The translations under genes and the position numbers were made by a program. 64,000 nucleotides of DNA from Castellaniella caeni NBRC 101664 (lineage in GTDB: Bacteria > Pseudomonadota > Gammaproteobacteria > Burkholderiales > Burkholderiaceae_B), in contig NZ_BCWN01000005.1 in NCBI RefSeq assembly GCF_001592225.1, positions 1 to 64,000 of the forward strand, in the 5' to 3' direction. The number at the start of each line of letters is the position of its first letter. Position 1 is the stretch's first letter. Shown here piece by piece: positions 1-8,771 of the stretch. The notes below the pieces were generated by a model. The model did no database searches. It was not told where the DNA came from and worked only from the letters and a program-made list of their open reading frames with translations.

Positions 1-4
1 CGCA

Positions 5-26
5 GGCGAAGGCTTCGGCCTTCGCC
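5..26 (+). promoter_or_regulatory. UUCG-capped hairpin upstream of rpsJ
   Basis: A perfect 9-bp stem (5-13 with 18-26) is closed by a TTCG loop, an extra-stable RNA tetraloop. It ends 24 bp before the rpsJ ATG and has no T-run after it. It could be an attenuator, an RNA-stabilising element or the end of a terminator for the gene to the left, which lies outside the window. Confidence 0.6.
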
Positions 27-50
27 CAGACTCGTTCTTTAGGGATACCC

Positions 51-362
51 ATGAAAAGCCAGAAAATCCGCATCCGCCTCAAGGCGTTCGACTACAAGCT
101 GATCGATCAGTCCGCCGCCGAGATCGTCGATACGGCCAAGCGCACTGGCGCCGTGGTTCGTGGCCCGGTGCCGCTGCCCACGCGCATCCGTCGCTATGAC
201 GTGCTGCGTTCGCCGCACGTCAACAAGACCTCGCGCGATCAGTTTGAAATGCGCACCCATCAGCGCCTGATGGACATTGTCGATCCCACCGACAAGACCG
301 TGGACGCCCTGATGCGTCTGGACTTGCCCGCTGGCGTGGACGTCGAAATCGCGCTGCAGTAA
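51..362 (+). CDS. rpsJ: 30S ribosomal protein S10 (also NusE)
   Basis: The product is 103 residues, the usual S10 length, and begins [19 protein letters not shown], a typical S10 start. S10 sits in the 30S head and, as NusE, joins the NusB antitermination complex. It is normally the first gene of the S10 operon, and here it heads rplC-rpsQ. It is set apart from rplC by 238 bp that contain a strong hairpin terminator, so its transcript may be partly separate from the rest. Any promoter lies left of the window. Confidence 0.97.
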   Translation: MKSQKIRIRLKAFDYKLIDQSAAEIVDTAKRTGAVVRGPVPLPTRIRRYDVLRSPHVNKTSRDQFEMRTHQRLMDIVDPTDKTVDALMRLDLPAGVDVEIALQ

Positions 363-397
363 TCCGGTAGCCCGCCCCCCTGTGGGGCGTATACCTC

Positions 398-431
398 AAG
401 CCGCTCTGTTTGTCTAGGCAGAGCGGCTTTT
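398..431 (+). terminator. rho-independent-type terminator between rpsJ and rplC
   Basis: An 11-bp perfect stem (398-408 with 419-429) with a 10-nt loop ends in a short T stretch (428-431). It is positioned 36 bp after the rpsJ stop codon. Partial readthrough or antitermination would be needed for one S10-operon transcript, unless rplC has its own promoter. Confidence 0.75.
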
Positions 432-600
432 GCATGTTAGAATGCAAGGCTTCGCTATCTGTATTTATGGGTAGCGTGCGCGGCGCTTGCAGTACGCGCC
501 GTCTGGGATGGCGTTTGCAGCATCAGGGCGCCGCCCATCGAGCCCCGGCCAATCGTAGTCGGGATTTAAGCTTACGGGTTTCAATACCCCGGAGAAAACA
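430..600 (+). promoter_or_regulatory. rplC leader with possible -10 element
   Basis: This is about 170 bp of non-coding sequence between the terminator and rplC. A TAGAAT box at 438-443, preceded by TG, could serve as a -10 element; no good -35 at normal spacing was found. The rest is GC-rich, with a ribosome-binding site (GGAGAA) just before the rplC ATG. In E. coli the L4-controlled leader lies upstream of rpsJ. A leader here, directly before rplC-rplD, could be the equivalent control region, but that is inference. Confidence 0.4.
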
Positions 601-1290
601 ATGTCGAATTCGACACCTACGCCCGCGGCCTGGCGCCTCGGGCTCGTGGGACGCAAGGTCGGCATGACCCGCATCTTTACCGAGGAAGGCGAGTCCATCC
701 CGGTCACTGTGCTGGACGTGTCCAACAACCGCGTCGCCCAGGTCAAGACGCCTGAAGTCGACGGCTATGCGGCTGTGCAGCTTGCCTATGGCACGCGGCG
801 CGCCACGCGCGTAACCAAGGCGCAAGCCGGTCATTACGCCAAAGCAGGCATCGAAGCTGGCTCCAGCCTCAAAGAATTCCGTCTCGATCCCGCCCGCGCC
901 GCCGAATTCACGGCAGGTGCCGTGGTCGCCGTCGAGTCCGTGTTCGAAGTGGGTCAACAGGTTGACGTCACGGGCACCTCGATCGGTAAAGGCTTTGCCG
1001 GTACGATCAAGCGCCACAACTTCGGTTCGCAGCGCGCTTCGCACGGCAACTCCCGCTCGCACCGCGTGCCCGGCTCCATCGGCCAGGCGCAAGATCCGGG
1101 CCGCATCTTCCCCGGCAAACGCATGTCCGGTCACATGGGCGACGTCACCTGCACCGTGCAGAACCTGGACGTCGTGCGCGTGGACGCCGAGCGCGGTCTG
1201 CTGCTGGTCAAGGGCGCCGTCCCCGGCCACAAAGATGCCGACATCGTCGTGTGCCCTGCCGTCAAGGCAGCGCCCAAGAAAGGAGCCTAA
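601..1290 (+). CDS. rplC: 50S ribosomal protein L3
   Basis: The 229-residue product has the L3 features: an N-terminal [14 protein letters not shown] segment and the central conserved loop [18 protein letters not shown] around residues 143-160, which reaches toward the peptidyl transferase centre. L3 is an early assembly protein of the 50S subunit. It is 2 bp from rplD, so the two are co-translated. The start is supported by GGAGAA about 6 bp upstream. Confidence 0.97.
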   Translation: MSNSTPTPAAWRLGLVGRKVGMTRIFTEEGESIPVTVLDVSNNRVAQVKTPEVDGYAAVQLAYGTRRATRVTKAQAGHYAKAGIEAGSSLKEFRLDPARAAEFTAGAVVAVESVFEVGQQVDVTGTSIGKGFAGTIKRHNFGSQRASHGNSRSHRVPGSIGQAQDPGRIFPGKRMSGHMGDVTCTVQNLDVVRVDAERGLLLVKGAVPGHKDADIVVCPAVKAAPKKGA

Positions 1291-1292
1291 TC

Positions 1293-1916
1293 ATGGAACT
1301 CAAGCTCCTGAACGATCAGGGTCAGTCGTCGGCCACCGTTGCCGGCAACGATGAAATTTTCGGTCGCGAATTCAACGAAGCGCTGGTTCACCAGATCGTG
1401 GTGGCCTACCAGGCCAACGCCCGCATGGGCAACCGCGCGCAAAAGAATCGCGAAACGGTCAAGCACTCCACGAAGAAGCCCTGGCGCCAGAAAGGCACCG
1501 GTCGTGCGCGCTCCGGGATGACGTCCTCGCCCATCTGGCGTGGGGGTGGTCGCGCGTTCCCGAACTCGCCCGACGAAAACTTTAGCCACAAGGTCAACAA
1601 GAAAATGTACCGCGCAGGTCTGCGCGCCATTTTCTCGCAGCTGGTGCGCGAAGACCGTCTGGCCGTGGTGGAAAGCTTCACCCTCGAAGCCCCGAAGACC
1701 AAGCTGGCTGCCGCCAAGCTGAAAGATCTGGGCATCGCCGAGTCCGTCCTCATCATCACTGATGCGCTGGACGAAAACGTCTATCTCGCGACGCGCAACC
1801 TGCCTCACGTGGCGGTCATTGAAACGCGCTACGCCGACCCGCTTTCGCTGGTGCACTACAAGAAAGTGCTGGTCACCAAGCCGGCGGTCGCCCAACTCGA
1901 GGAGTTGCTGGGATGA
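1293..1916 (+). CDS. rplD: 50S ribosomal protein L4
   Basis: The product is 207 residues starting [10 protein letters not shown]. The start at 1293, 2 bp after the rplC stop with AGGAGC upstream, fits L4 better than an in-frame upstream ATG inside rplC. The conserved exit-tunnel loop ([14 protein letters not shown], about residues 63-76) is present. In many bacteria L4 represses its own operon by binding the leader RNA; whether it does so here is not shown by sequence. The last bases overlap the rplW start (ATGA). Confidence 0.97.
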   Translation: MELKLLNDQGQSSATVAGNDEIFGREFNEALVHQIVVAYQANARMGNRAQKNRETVKHSTKKPWRQKGTGRARSGMTSSPIWRGGGRAFPNSPDENFSHKVNKKMYRAGLRAIFSQLVREDRLAVVESFTLEAPKTKLAAAKLKDLGIAESVLIITDALDENVYLATRNLPHVAVIETRYADPLSLVHYKKVLVTKPAVAQLEELLG

Positions 1917-2209
1917 ATGCCGAACGTCTGATGCAAGTCATTCTGGCGCCCGTGGTCACTGAAAAGGCCACGATGATCGCCGAAAAGAACAACCAGGTCG
2001 CTTTCCGCGTGATTGCCGACGCCACCAAGCCCGAAATCAAGGCCGCCGTCGAGCTGCTGTTCAAGGTCGAGGTCGAGTCCGTGCAGGTTGCCAACCGCAA
2101 GGGCAAGGAAAAGCGTTTCGGCCGTTTCATCGGTCGTCGCCGCAACGAGCGCAAGGCCTTCGTCTCCCTGAAGGCCGGCCAGGAAATCGACTTTACGGAG
2201 GTAAACTAA
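1913..2209 (+). CDS. rplW: 50S ribosomal protein L23
   Basis: A 98-residue L23 with the typical start [20 protein letters not shown]23 lines the exit of the nascent-chain tunnel and is the docking site for trigger factor and SRP. The start codon overlaps the rplD stop by 4 bp, indicating translational coupling, and the stop codon directly abuts the rplB ATG. Confidence 0.97.
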   Translation: MNAERLMQVILAPVVTEKATMIAEKNNQVAFRVIADATKPEIKAAVELLFKVEVESVQVANRKGKEKRFGRFIGRRRNERKAFVSLKAGQEIDFTEVN

Positions 2210-3037
2210 ATGCCGCTGGTTAAAGTCAAACCGACGTCCGCTGGCCGTCGTGGCATGGTCAAGGTCGTGCACCCCGAACTGCACAAGGGCCCGGGCTATG
2301 CGCCGCTGCTCGAACAGAAAACGCGTGGCTCTGGTCGCAACAACAATGGCCACATCACGGTGCGCCATCGTGGGGGCGGTCATAAGCAGCACTACCGCGT
2401 CGTCGATTTCCGTCGCAACAAAGACGGCATCGTCGCCAAGGTAGAGCGTCTCGAATACGACCCCAACCGCACGGCCCACCTGGCCCTGCTGTGCTACGCC
2501 GATGGCGAGCGCCGTTACATCATCGCTCCGCGCGGTCTTGAAGTCGGTGCCACCGTGGTGTCCGGCGCCGAAGCCCCCATCCGCTCCGGCAACACGCTGC
2601 CCATCCGTGCCATCCCCGTGGGTGCCACGATCCACTGCATCGAAATGCAGCCGGGCAAGGGCGCCCAGATGGCCCGCTCGGCCGGCGCATCCGCCGTGCT
2701 GCTGGCCCGCGAAGGCGTCTACGCCCAGGTTCGTCTGCGCTCGGGCGAAGTGCGCCGCGTGCACATCGATTGCCGCGCCACCATCGGTGAAGTCGGCAAC
2801 GGCGACCACAGCCTGCGCCAGATCGGCAAGGCCGGTGCCACGCGTTGGCGCGGTATCCGCCCGACCGTTCGTGGCGTGGTCATGAACCCGGTGGATCACC
2901 CGCACGGTGGTGGTGAAGGCCGCACAGGCGAAGGCCGCGTGCCCGTCAGTCCGTGGGGCACTCCGACGAAGGGTTATCGTACCCGTCGTAACAAGCGCAC
3001 AGACAATATGATTGTCTCGCGCCGCAAGCGCAAATAA
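2210..3037 (+). CDS. rplB: 50S ribosomal protein L2
   Basis: A 275-residue L2, full family length. It shows the N-terminal RNA-binding beta-barrel region, the [11 protein letters not shown] motif near residue 53 and the C-terminal [18 protein letters not shown] segment carrying the conserved histidine near the peptidyl transferase centre. L2 is one of the primary 23S rRNA binders. It starts immediately after the rplW stop. Confidence 0.98.
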   Translation: MPLVKVKPTSAGRRGMVKVVHPELHKGPGYAPLLEQKTRGSGRNNNGHITVRHRGGGHKQHYRVVDFRRNKDGIVAKVERLEYDPNRTAHLALLCYADGERRYIIAPRGLEVGATVVSGAEAPIRSGNTLPIRAIPVGATIHCIEMQPGKGAQMARSAGASAVLLAREGVYAQVRLRSGEVRRVHIDCRATIGEVGNGDHSLRQIGKAGATRWRGIRPTVRGVVMNPVDHPHGGGEGRTGEGRVPVSPWGTPTKGYRTRRNKRTDNMIVSRRKRK

Positions 3038-3049
3038 GGGGCGAACACT

Positions 3050-3325
3050 ATGTCACGTTCGATCAAGAAAGGCCCATTCGTCGATGCGCATCTGATCAAA
3101 AAGGTCGATGCCGCCGTCGGGGGCAAAGAAAAGAAGCCGATCAAGACCTGGTCGCGTCGTTCCACCATCCTGCCCGAGTTCATCGGTCTGACGATTGCCG
3201 TGCACAATGGCCGTCAGCACGTTCCCGTGTACATCAACGAGAACATGGTCGGTCACAAGCTCGGCGAATTCGCCCTGACGCGTACCTTCAAGGGTCACGC
3301 GGCAGACAAAAAGGCCAAGAGGTAA
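3050..3325 (+). CDS. rpsS: 30S ribosomal protein S19
   Basis: A 91-residue S19 beginning [15 protein letters not shown], with the conserved [20 protein letters not shown] core. S19 pairs with S13 in the 30S head near the A site. It lies 12 bp after rplB and 3 bp before rplV, consistent with one message. Confidence 0.98.
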   Translation: MSRSIKKGPFVDAHLIKKVDAAVGGKEKKPIKTWSRRSTILPEFIGLTIAVHNGRQHVPVYINENMVGHKLGEFALTRTFKGHAADKKAKR

Positions 3326-3328
3326 GCC

Positions 3329-3658
3329 ATGGAAACTACCGCAGTCATTCGCGGCGTCCATATTTCCGCTCAGAAGACCCGCCTGGTGGCGGATCTGATC
3401 CGTGGAAAATCCGTGGCGCATGCGCTCAACATCCTGACGTTCAGCCCGAAAAAGGCGGCTGGCATCCTCAAGAAAGCGCTCGAATCGGCCATCGCCAATG
3501 CCGAGCACAATGACGGTGCCGACATCGACGAACTGAAGGTCACCACCGTTTATGTGGACAAGGGCCAGTCGATGAAGCGTTTCTCGGCACGCGCCAAGGG
3601 CCGTGGCAACCGCATCGAAAAGCAGACCTGCCACATCGTGGTCAAGGTCGGGGCGTAA
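3329..3658 (+). CDS. rplV: 50S ribosomal protein L22
   Basis: A 109-residue L22 with the usual [17 protein letters not shown]-terminal helix and the C-terminal [16 protein letters not shown] beta-hairpin, which lines the nascent-peptide tunnel. The length equals that of typical proteobacterial L22. It is followed by rpsC after 9 bp with an AAGGAG ribosome-binding site. Confidence 0.98.
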   Translation: METTAVIRGVHISAQKTRLVADLIRGKSVAHALNILTFSPKKAAGILKKALESAIANAEHNDGADIDELKVTTVYVDKGQSMKRFSARAKGRGNRIEKQTCHIVVKVGA

Positions 3659-3667
3659 GGAGTCGCA

Positions 3668-4456
3668 ATGGGACAGAAAATCCACCCAATCGGGTTCCGC
3701 CTCGCGGTCAACCACAACTGGACTTCTCGCTGGTACGCCAACGATAAGGTCTACGGCGACATGCTGGCCGAAGACATTCGTGTGCGCGAGTACCTGAAGA
3801 AGAAACTGAAATCGGCTTCGGTCGGTCGTGTCGTCATCGAACGTCCAGCCAAGAACGCCCGCATCACGGTCTACTCGGCTCGCCCGGGTGTGGTGATCGG
3901 CCGTCGCGGCGAAGACATCGAGACGCTCAAGACCGATCTGCAGCGCCTGATGGGCGTGCCCGTGCACGTCAACATCGAAGAGATCCGCAAGCCTGAAACC
4001 GACGCGCAACTGATCGCCGACTCGATTGCCCAGCAACTCGAAAAGCGCATCATGTTCCGTCGCGCCATGAAGCGTGCCATGCAAAACGCCATGCGTCTGG
4101 GTGCCCAGGGCATCAAGATCATGTCGTCGGGCCGTCTGAACGGCATCGAAATCGCGCGTACCGAATGGTATCGCGAAGGCCGTGTGCCGCTGCACACCCT
4201 GCGTGCCAACATCGACTACGGCTTCTCCGAAGCGCAGACGACGTACGGCATCATCGGCATCAAGGTCTGGGTCTACAAGGGCGACATGCTGCCCAACGGC
4301 GAAATGCCGCCGGAAACCGCTGCCCCGCGCGACGAAGAACGTCGCCCGCGCCGCCCGCGTGGTGATCGTCCGGGCCGTCCCGGCGACAACCGTGGCCGTG
4401 GCCGTGGCCCGCGCCGCGACGCCGCCTCGGCGGCACCGGCGCCTGAAGGAGAATAA
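3668..4456 (+). CDS. rpsC: 30S ribosomal protein S3
   Basis: A 262-residue S3 with the N-terminal [12 protein letters not shown] signature, a KH RNA-binding domain ([14 protein letters not shown], about residues 76-89) and the C-terminal domain that contributes to the mRNA entry helicase. It is about 30 residues longer than E. coli S3. The extra tail is rich in Arg, Pro and Gly and ends in an Ala/Pro/Glu stretch, the kind of disordered basic extension seen in other betaproteobacteria. Confidence 0.97.
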   Translation: MGQKIHPIGFRLAVNHNWTSRWYANDKVYGDMLAEDIRVREYLKKKLKSASVGRVVIERPAKNARITVYSARPGVVIGRRGEDIETLKTDLQRLMGVPVHVNIEEIRKPETDAQLIADSIAQQLEKRIMFRRAMKRAMQNAMRLGAQGIKIMSSGRLNGIEIARTEWYREGRVPLHTLRANIDYGFSEAQTTYGIIGIKVWVYKGDMLPNGEMPPETAAPRDEERRPRRPRGDRPGRPGDNRGRGRGPRRDAASAAPAPEGE

Positions 4457-4458
4457 CC

Positions 4459-4875
4459 ATGTTGTCACCCTCTCGCAGGAAATACCGCAAAGAGCAAAAA
4501 GGCCGCAACACCGGCCTGGCGACGCGCGGCACCAACGTGTCGTTTGGCGAGTACGGCCTGAAGTCCACCGATCGCGGCCGCCTCACGGCGCGCCAGATCG
4601 AGGCTGCCCGTCGTGCCATCAACCGCCACATCAAGCGCGGCGGCCGCATCTGGATCCGCATCTTCCCGGACAAGCCCATTTCCCAAAAGCCCGCCGAAGT
4701 CCGGATGGGTAACGGCAAGGGCAATCCAGAATTCTGGGTCGCTGAAATTCAACCTGGCAAAGTGCTGTACGAAATGGAAGGCGTGTCCGAAGAAGTCGCA
4801 CGCGAAGCATTCCGTCTGGCCGCCGCCAAGCTGCCCCTGCGCACGACCTTCGTGTCGCGCCGCGTGGGCGCCTAA
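4459..4875 (+). CDS. rplP: 50S ribosomal protein L16
   Basis: A 138-residue L16 with the family start [16 protein letters not shown] and the conserved [20 protein letters not shown] segment. It binds near the A-site tRNA and is a late assembly protein. It starts 2 bp after the rpsC stop, behind AAGGAG. Confidence 0.97.
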   Translation: MLSPSRRKYRKEQKGRNTGLATRGTNVSFGEYGLKSTDRGRLTARQIEAARRAINRHIKRGGRIWIRIFPDKPISQKPAEVRMGNGKGNPEFWVAEIQPGKVLYEMEGVSEEVAREAFRLAAAKLPLRTTFVSRRVGA

Positions 4876-4886
4876 GGGGACCATCT

Positions 4887-5078
4887 ATGAAAGCCAGTGA
4901 ACTGCGCGAAAAAGATGCCGCCGGGCTCCAGACCGAGCTCGAGAGCCTGCTGAAGGCACACTTCAACCTGCGCATGCAGCGTGCCACTCAGCAGCTTTCC
5001 AACACCAGCCAGTTGGGCAAGGTGCGCCGCGACATCGCGCGCATCCGCACCATCATGACTGAGAACGCAGGAAAGTAA
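4887..5078 (+). CDS. rpmC: 50S ribosomal protein L29
   Basis: A 63-residue L29 ([20 protein letters not shown]), two predicted helices, next to L23 at the tunnel exit in the mature subunit. It has the usual length and operon position between rplP and rpsQ. The stop is 1 bp from the rpsQ start. Confidence 0.96.
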   Translation: MKASELREKDAAGLQTELESLLKAHFNLRMQRATQQLSNTSQLGKVRRDIARIRTIMTENAGK

Positions 5079-5079
5079 T

Positions 5080-5361
5080 ATGACTACCGAAACGCAAAAA
5101 GACACCGCGAAGCGTCAACGCACGCTGACCGGCAAGGTCGTCAGCAACAAGATGGACAAGACGGTCGTCGTCAGCGTCCAGACCCGCGTCAAGCACCCCG
5201 TGCTGGGCAAGTTCGTCAACCGCACCGCGAAGTACAAGGCGCATGACGAAGCCAACCAGTACAACGAAGGCGATACCGTCGAGATCGCCGAAGGCCGTCC
5301 CATCTCCAAGCAGAAGTCCTGGACGGTGGTGCGCCTGATCGAGGCTGTGCGCATCATCTGA
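5080..5361 (+). CDS. rpsQ: 30S ribosomal protein S17
   Basis: A 93-residue S17 with the conserved [16 protein letters not shown] strand pair, an OB-fold primary 16S rRNA binder. In the usual bacterial order rplN follows directly. Here the ribosomal run stops, a terminator follows at 5431, and rplN is 14.3 kb away. The gene itself is intact. Confidence 0.97.
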   Translation: MTTETQKDTAKRQRTLTGKVVSNKMDKTVVVSVQTRVKHPVLGKFVNRTAKYKAHDEANQYNEGDTVEIAEGRPISKQKSWTVVRLIEAVRII

Positions 5362-5430
5362 TGCCGCCGTGTCCGGCTGGGGCTTGCGCCCTGGCTGGTC
5401 GGCCCGATTCGTGTGACCTCGCAGTACCCC

Positions 5431-5460
5431 AAGCCCCGCCCCGTGCGGGGTTTGTTCGTT
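5431..5460 (+). terminator. terminator after the S10 operon
   Basis: A 9-bp GC-rich stem (5431-5439 with 5445-5453, one G-T wobble) has a 5-nt loop and is followed by a T-rich stretch. It lies 70 bp after rpsQ and marks the end of the S10 operon. The rest of 5362-5575 holds no clear gene; AGAGGAG before 5576 is the ggt ribosome-binding site. Confidence 0.7.
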
Positions 5461-5575
5461 GTGCGGCGTCCGTGGATGTCGCCTCCCGGCTGGTGACGAA
5501 CGGCTTCAGGCCTGGTGAATCGGCCAAGTCCCGTGTTAGCGTAGCAGGCAGAAAAACCCCAAGAGGAGACCTGCC

Positions 5576-7351
5576 ATGCCGATACGCCGATTGTTTCTGC
5601 CGCTGGCGGTGGTGGCCGCGCTGCTGTCCGCCTGCGCCACGCCCGCCCCGCACGATGCCGCGCGCGCCGCGCCGACCACCACCGCCGCGGCGCAGTCCGC
5701 CGCTGCCGCCTACGACTTCGACATGGACGTCTTCCATCCGGTCGTGGCCAAGCACGGCATGGTGGTCTCCGAACAGGCCCTGGCCAGCCAGGCGGGCCTC
5801 GAAACCCTCAAGGCGGGTGGCAATGCGGTGGATGCCGCCGTGGCCGTGGGCTTTGCCCTGGCGGTGGTGCTGCCCAATGCCGGCAACCTGGGCGGTGGCG
5901 GTTTCATGATGGTGCACAGCGCCCAGGATGGCCGCGACATTGCCCTCGATTTCCGCGAGACGGCGCCGGGCCGGGCGTCGCGCGACATGTATCTGGACGC
6001 CAGCGGCCAGGTGGCGGATGGCCGTTCGCTGTTCACGCACCTGGCTGTGGGCGTGCCCGGCAGTGTGGCCGGCCTCACCCATGCCCAGCAGCGCTGGGGC
6101 ACGCTGCCGCTGTCGCGGGTGATGGCGCCCGCCATCCGCCTGGCCGAACGGGGCTATCCGGTCAGCCAGACCCTGGCCGAGACCCTGGCCAAGACGGCCA
6201 AGACGATGGGCCAGTGGCCGGCCACGCGCGCCATCTTCTGGCGCGATGGCGCGCCCCTCAAGGCGGGCGACCCGCTGGTGCAGAAAGACCTCGCCCGCTC
6301 GCTGCGCCTGATCGCCAGCCAGGGGGCCAGGGCTTTCTACCAGGGGCCCATCGGCCAGAAGATCGTGGCCGAAATGGCCCGGCACGGCGGCCTCATCAGC
6401 GCCCAGGATCTGGCCCGCTACCGGGTGGTCGAACGCACGCCCATCGTGGGTGAGTATCGCGGCTTTCGGGTGGTCACCATGCCGCCGCCCAGCTCGGGTG
6501 GCATTCACCTGGTGCAGATTCTCAACATGATGGAAGGCTGGCCCGTCCGCGACTGGGGCGCGGGCAGCGCGCAGACCATCCATCACATGGCTGAAGCCAT
6601 GAAGCTGGCCTACGCCGACCGCTCCGAATATCTGGGTGACACCGACTTCGTCAAGGTGCCCGTGGCGGGGCTTACCTCCAAGGCCTACGCGCGCGCGCTG
6701 GCGGCCACTATCGACGCGACCCATGCCCGGCCCTCCAGCGACATTCACCCCGGCAAGCCGCAGCCCTACGAAAGCGACCAGACCACGCACTTCTCGGTGG
6801 TGGATGCCGCGGGCAACGCGGTGGCGGTCACCTATACGCTCAACACCAATTTCGGCAGTGGCATCGTGGCGGATGGCACCGGCATCCTGCTGAACAACGA
6901 AATGGACGACTTCTCCGCCAAGCCGGGCGTGGCCAACGTCTATGGACTCATTGGCGGCGAGGCCAACGCCATCCAGCCAGACAAGCGTCCCTTGTCGTCC
7001 ATGACGCCCACGCTGGTGATGAAGGACGGGCAGCCCTGGCTGGTCACGGGCAGCCCGGGCGGGGCGCGCATCATCACCACCGTGCTGGAAACCGTGGTGG
7101 ATGCGATCGATTTCCAGATGAACCCGGCCGAGGCCGCCGCCACCCCGCGCTTTCACCACCAGTGGTGGCCCGACCAGCTGCGCGTCGAAAAGGGCTTCAG
7201 CCCCGATACGCTGCGCCTGCTGCGCGGCTATGGCCAGCACATTGCCGTGATGCCCACGATGGGCCGCACGCAGACGGTGCAGGTGCGCGACGGGCTGCTG
7301 TATGGCGCCTCCGACCCGCGCAACCCGGATGGCGCAGCCCTGGGGTACTGA
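5576..7351 (+). CDS. ggt: gamma-glutamyltransferase, predicted lipoprotein
   Basis: The 591-residue product matches the Ntn-hydrolase gamma-glutamyltransferase family, which cleaves glutathione and other gamma-glutamyl compounds in the periplasm. The precursor self-cleaves before a threonine in a TTHFSVVD motif; here this is Thr403. Other family marks are GGNAVDAAVAVGFAL, NLGGGGFM and PLSSMTPT with GSPGG near the C-terminus. The N-terminus is a signal peptide with an LLSAC lipobox (Cys20), so it is probably membrane anchored, unlike the soluble E. coli enzyme. It sits alone after the S10-operon terminator. Confidence 0.93.
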   Translation: MPIRRLFLPLAVVAALLSACATPAPHDAARAAPTTTAAAQSAAAAYDFDMDVFHPVVAKHGMVVSEQALASQAGLETLKAGGNAVDAAVAVGFALAVVLPNAGNLGGGGFMMVHSAQDGRDIALDFRETAPGRASRDMYLDASGQVADGRSLFTHLAVGVPGSVAGLTHAQQRWGTLPLSRVMAPAIRLAERGYPVSQTLAETLAKTAKTMGQWPATRAIFWRDGAPLKAGDPLVQKDLARSLRLIASQGARAFYQGPIGQKIVAEMARHGGLISAQDLARYRVVERTPIVGEYRGFRVVTMPPPSSGGIHLVQILNMMEGWPVRDWGAGSAQTIHHMAEAMKLAYADRSEYLGDTDFVKVPVAGLTSKAYARALAATIDATHARPSSDIHPGKPQPYESDQTTHFSVVDAAGNAVAVTYTLNTNFGSGIVADGTGILLNNEMDDFSAKPGVANVYGLIGGEANAIQPDKRPLSSMTPTLVMKDGQPWLVTGSPGGARIITTVLETVVDAIDFQMNPAEAAATPRFHHQWWPDQLRVEKGFSPDTLRLLRGYGQHIAVMPTMGRTQTVQVRDGLLYGASDPRNPDGAALGY

Positions 7352-7425
7352 GAGAGCCCCGGGCGCAGGAGGACTTGAACTGTCGGAATGCCGATCGCTT
7401 GGAATCTGAAATAAGGGGTCAAATG

Positions 7426-7457
7426 ATCTATTCATATAGATGACTGGATGATACAAT
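7426..7457 (+). promoter_or_regulatory. inverted repeat and -10 box upstream of the permease operon
   Basis: A perfect 6-bp inverted repeat with a 4-bp centre (ATCTAT-TCAT-ATAGAT, 7426-7441) is followed by TACAAT at 7452-7457, a good -10 box. The repeat covers where the -35 would lie, as expected of a repressor site. The GntR/UTRA regulator encoded at 9578 in the same operon is the obvious candidate to bind it. The implied transcript start near 7464 favours the ATG at 7482 over the GTG at 7470. Confidence 0.5.
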
Positions 7458-7481
7458 TCGCCATCTTTCGTGGGTATTTCT

Positions 7482-8771
7482 ATGACTTTCCTTATCGTGG
7501 GCGCCATTCTGCTGTCGATCGCAGTGGGCTACCGGACAAAAATCAACATCGGCTTTTTTGCCATCGTGTTCGCCTATCTGATCGGCGCCTACGGCATGGG
7601 CATGTCGGCTTCGCAGGTGGTGCAGTTCTGGCCAGTGAAGATTTTCTTCGTCATCCTGTCGGTGACGCTGTTCTACAACTTCGCCATGGCCAATGGGGCG
7701 CTGGAGAAGCTGGCCGGACATCTGCTATACGCCTGTCGGCATTTTCCGGCGCTGCTGCCCCTGGCCATCTTCGCCGCGTCCACCCTCATCGCCGCCCTGG
7801 GGGCGGGCTTCTACACGGTGCTGGCCTTCATGGCCCCGATGACGCTGCTGCTGTGCCAGAAAACCGGCATGAGCAAGATGATCGGCGGCATGGCGGTCAA
7901 TTACGGCGCGCTGGCGGGAGCCAATTTCATGACCTCGCAAAGCGGCGTGATCTTTCGCGGCCTGATGGAAGGGGCGGGTGTGGCGCCGTCGGCGGCCTTC
8001 ACCTATGCCTCGGCCATGTTCATCACCACGCTGATCCTGCCGCTGCTGGTGGTGGGCGGCTATGTGCTGGTGTTCCGGCACCGACTCAACATCCGCGTCG
8101 CCACCGAAAAGCCGGCTCCTTTCGATGCCCGGCAGAAGCAGTCGTTGTGGCTCATCATCCTGCTCATGGCACTGCTGCTGGTGTTTCCGCTGCTGCACAT
8201 CCTGTTTCCGGAAAACCACAGCATCACGTACCTGAATGCCCGGGTGGACATCGCCTTCATGGCCATCATCTTCTCCGTCATCAGCCTGCTGCTGCGCCTG
8301 GCCGACGAGAAGAAGGTCGTGGCCTTCGTCCCCTGGGGCACGCTCATCATGATCTGCGGCGTGGGCATGCTCATCGAGGTGGCAATCAAGGCCGGGGTCA
8401 TCAGCACGCTGTCCGACTGGGTGTCCACCACCATCCCCCTGTGGATGATTCCGCTGGCCATGTGCGTCATCGGCGCCATCATGTCCTTGTTTTCAAGCAC
8501 GCTGGGCGTGGTGACGCCCGCCCTGTTTCCGGTGGTGCCCGCCATTGCAACGGCCACCGGCTACGACCCCATGATCCTGTTCGTCTGCATCGTGGTTGGG
8601 GCGCAGGCGTCCGCCATTTCGCCGTTCTCGTCGGGCGGCAGCCTGATTCTCGGCTCGGCGCCGCACGGCATGGATCAGCGGCGGCTGTTCAACGATCTGT
8701 TGTTTCGTGCCGTGCCGCTGGGGTTTGGCGCGGCGCTGCTGGCAACAGCGGTGCTGCAGGGGGTGCTGTAA
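7482..8771 (+). CDS. MatC-like / SLC13-type dicarboxylate permease
   Basis: The product is about 429 residues and almost entirely hydrophobic, with roughly a dozen predicted membrane segments. The N-terminal half (GYRTKINIGFFAIVFAYLIG, later GAGFYTVLAFMAPM) resembles the MatC N-terminal domain of malonate/dicarboxylate carriers; the C-terminal half has the repeated SPFSSGGSLILG-type element of the ion-transporter superfamily. The substrate cannot be read from sequence; a carboxylate is likely. It is the first of three coupled genes: its stop is directly followed by the hydrolase ATG. An alternative GTG start lies at 7470. Confidence 0.75.
   Translation: MTFLIVGAILLSIAVGYRTKINIGFFAIVFAYLIGAYGMGMSASQVVQFWPVKIFFVILSVTLFYNFAMANGALEKLAGHLLYACRHFPALLPLAIFAASTLIAALGAGFYTVLAFMAPMTLLLCQKTGMSKMIGGMAVNYGALAGANFMTSQSGVIFRGLMEGAGVAPSAAFTYASAMFITTLILPLLVVGGYVLVFRHRLNIRVATEKPAPFDARQKQSLWLIILLMALLLVFPLLHILFPENHSITYLNARVDIAFMAIIFSVISLLLRLADEKKVVAFVPWGTLIMICGVGMLIEVAIKAGVISTLSDWVSTTIPLWMIPLAMCVIGAIMSLFSSTLGVVTPALFPVVPAIATATGYDPMILFVCIVVGAQASAISPFSSGGSLILGSAPHGMDQRRLFNDLLFRAVPLGFGAALLATAVLQGVL

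Noticed and set aside
5354-7507. A 717-codon open frame on the minus strand opposite ggt
   Set aside because: It is antisense to a clearly conserved enzyme, its translation is rich in His/Arg/Gly without family motifs, and high GC makes such frames common.
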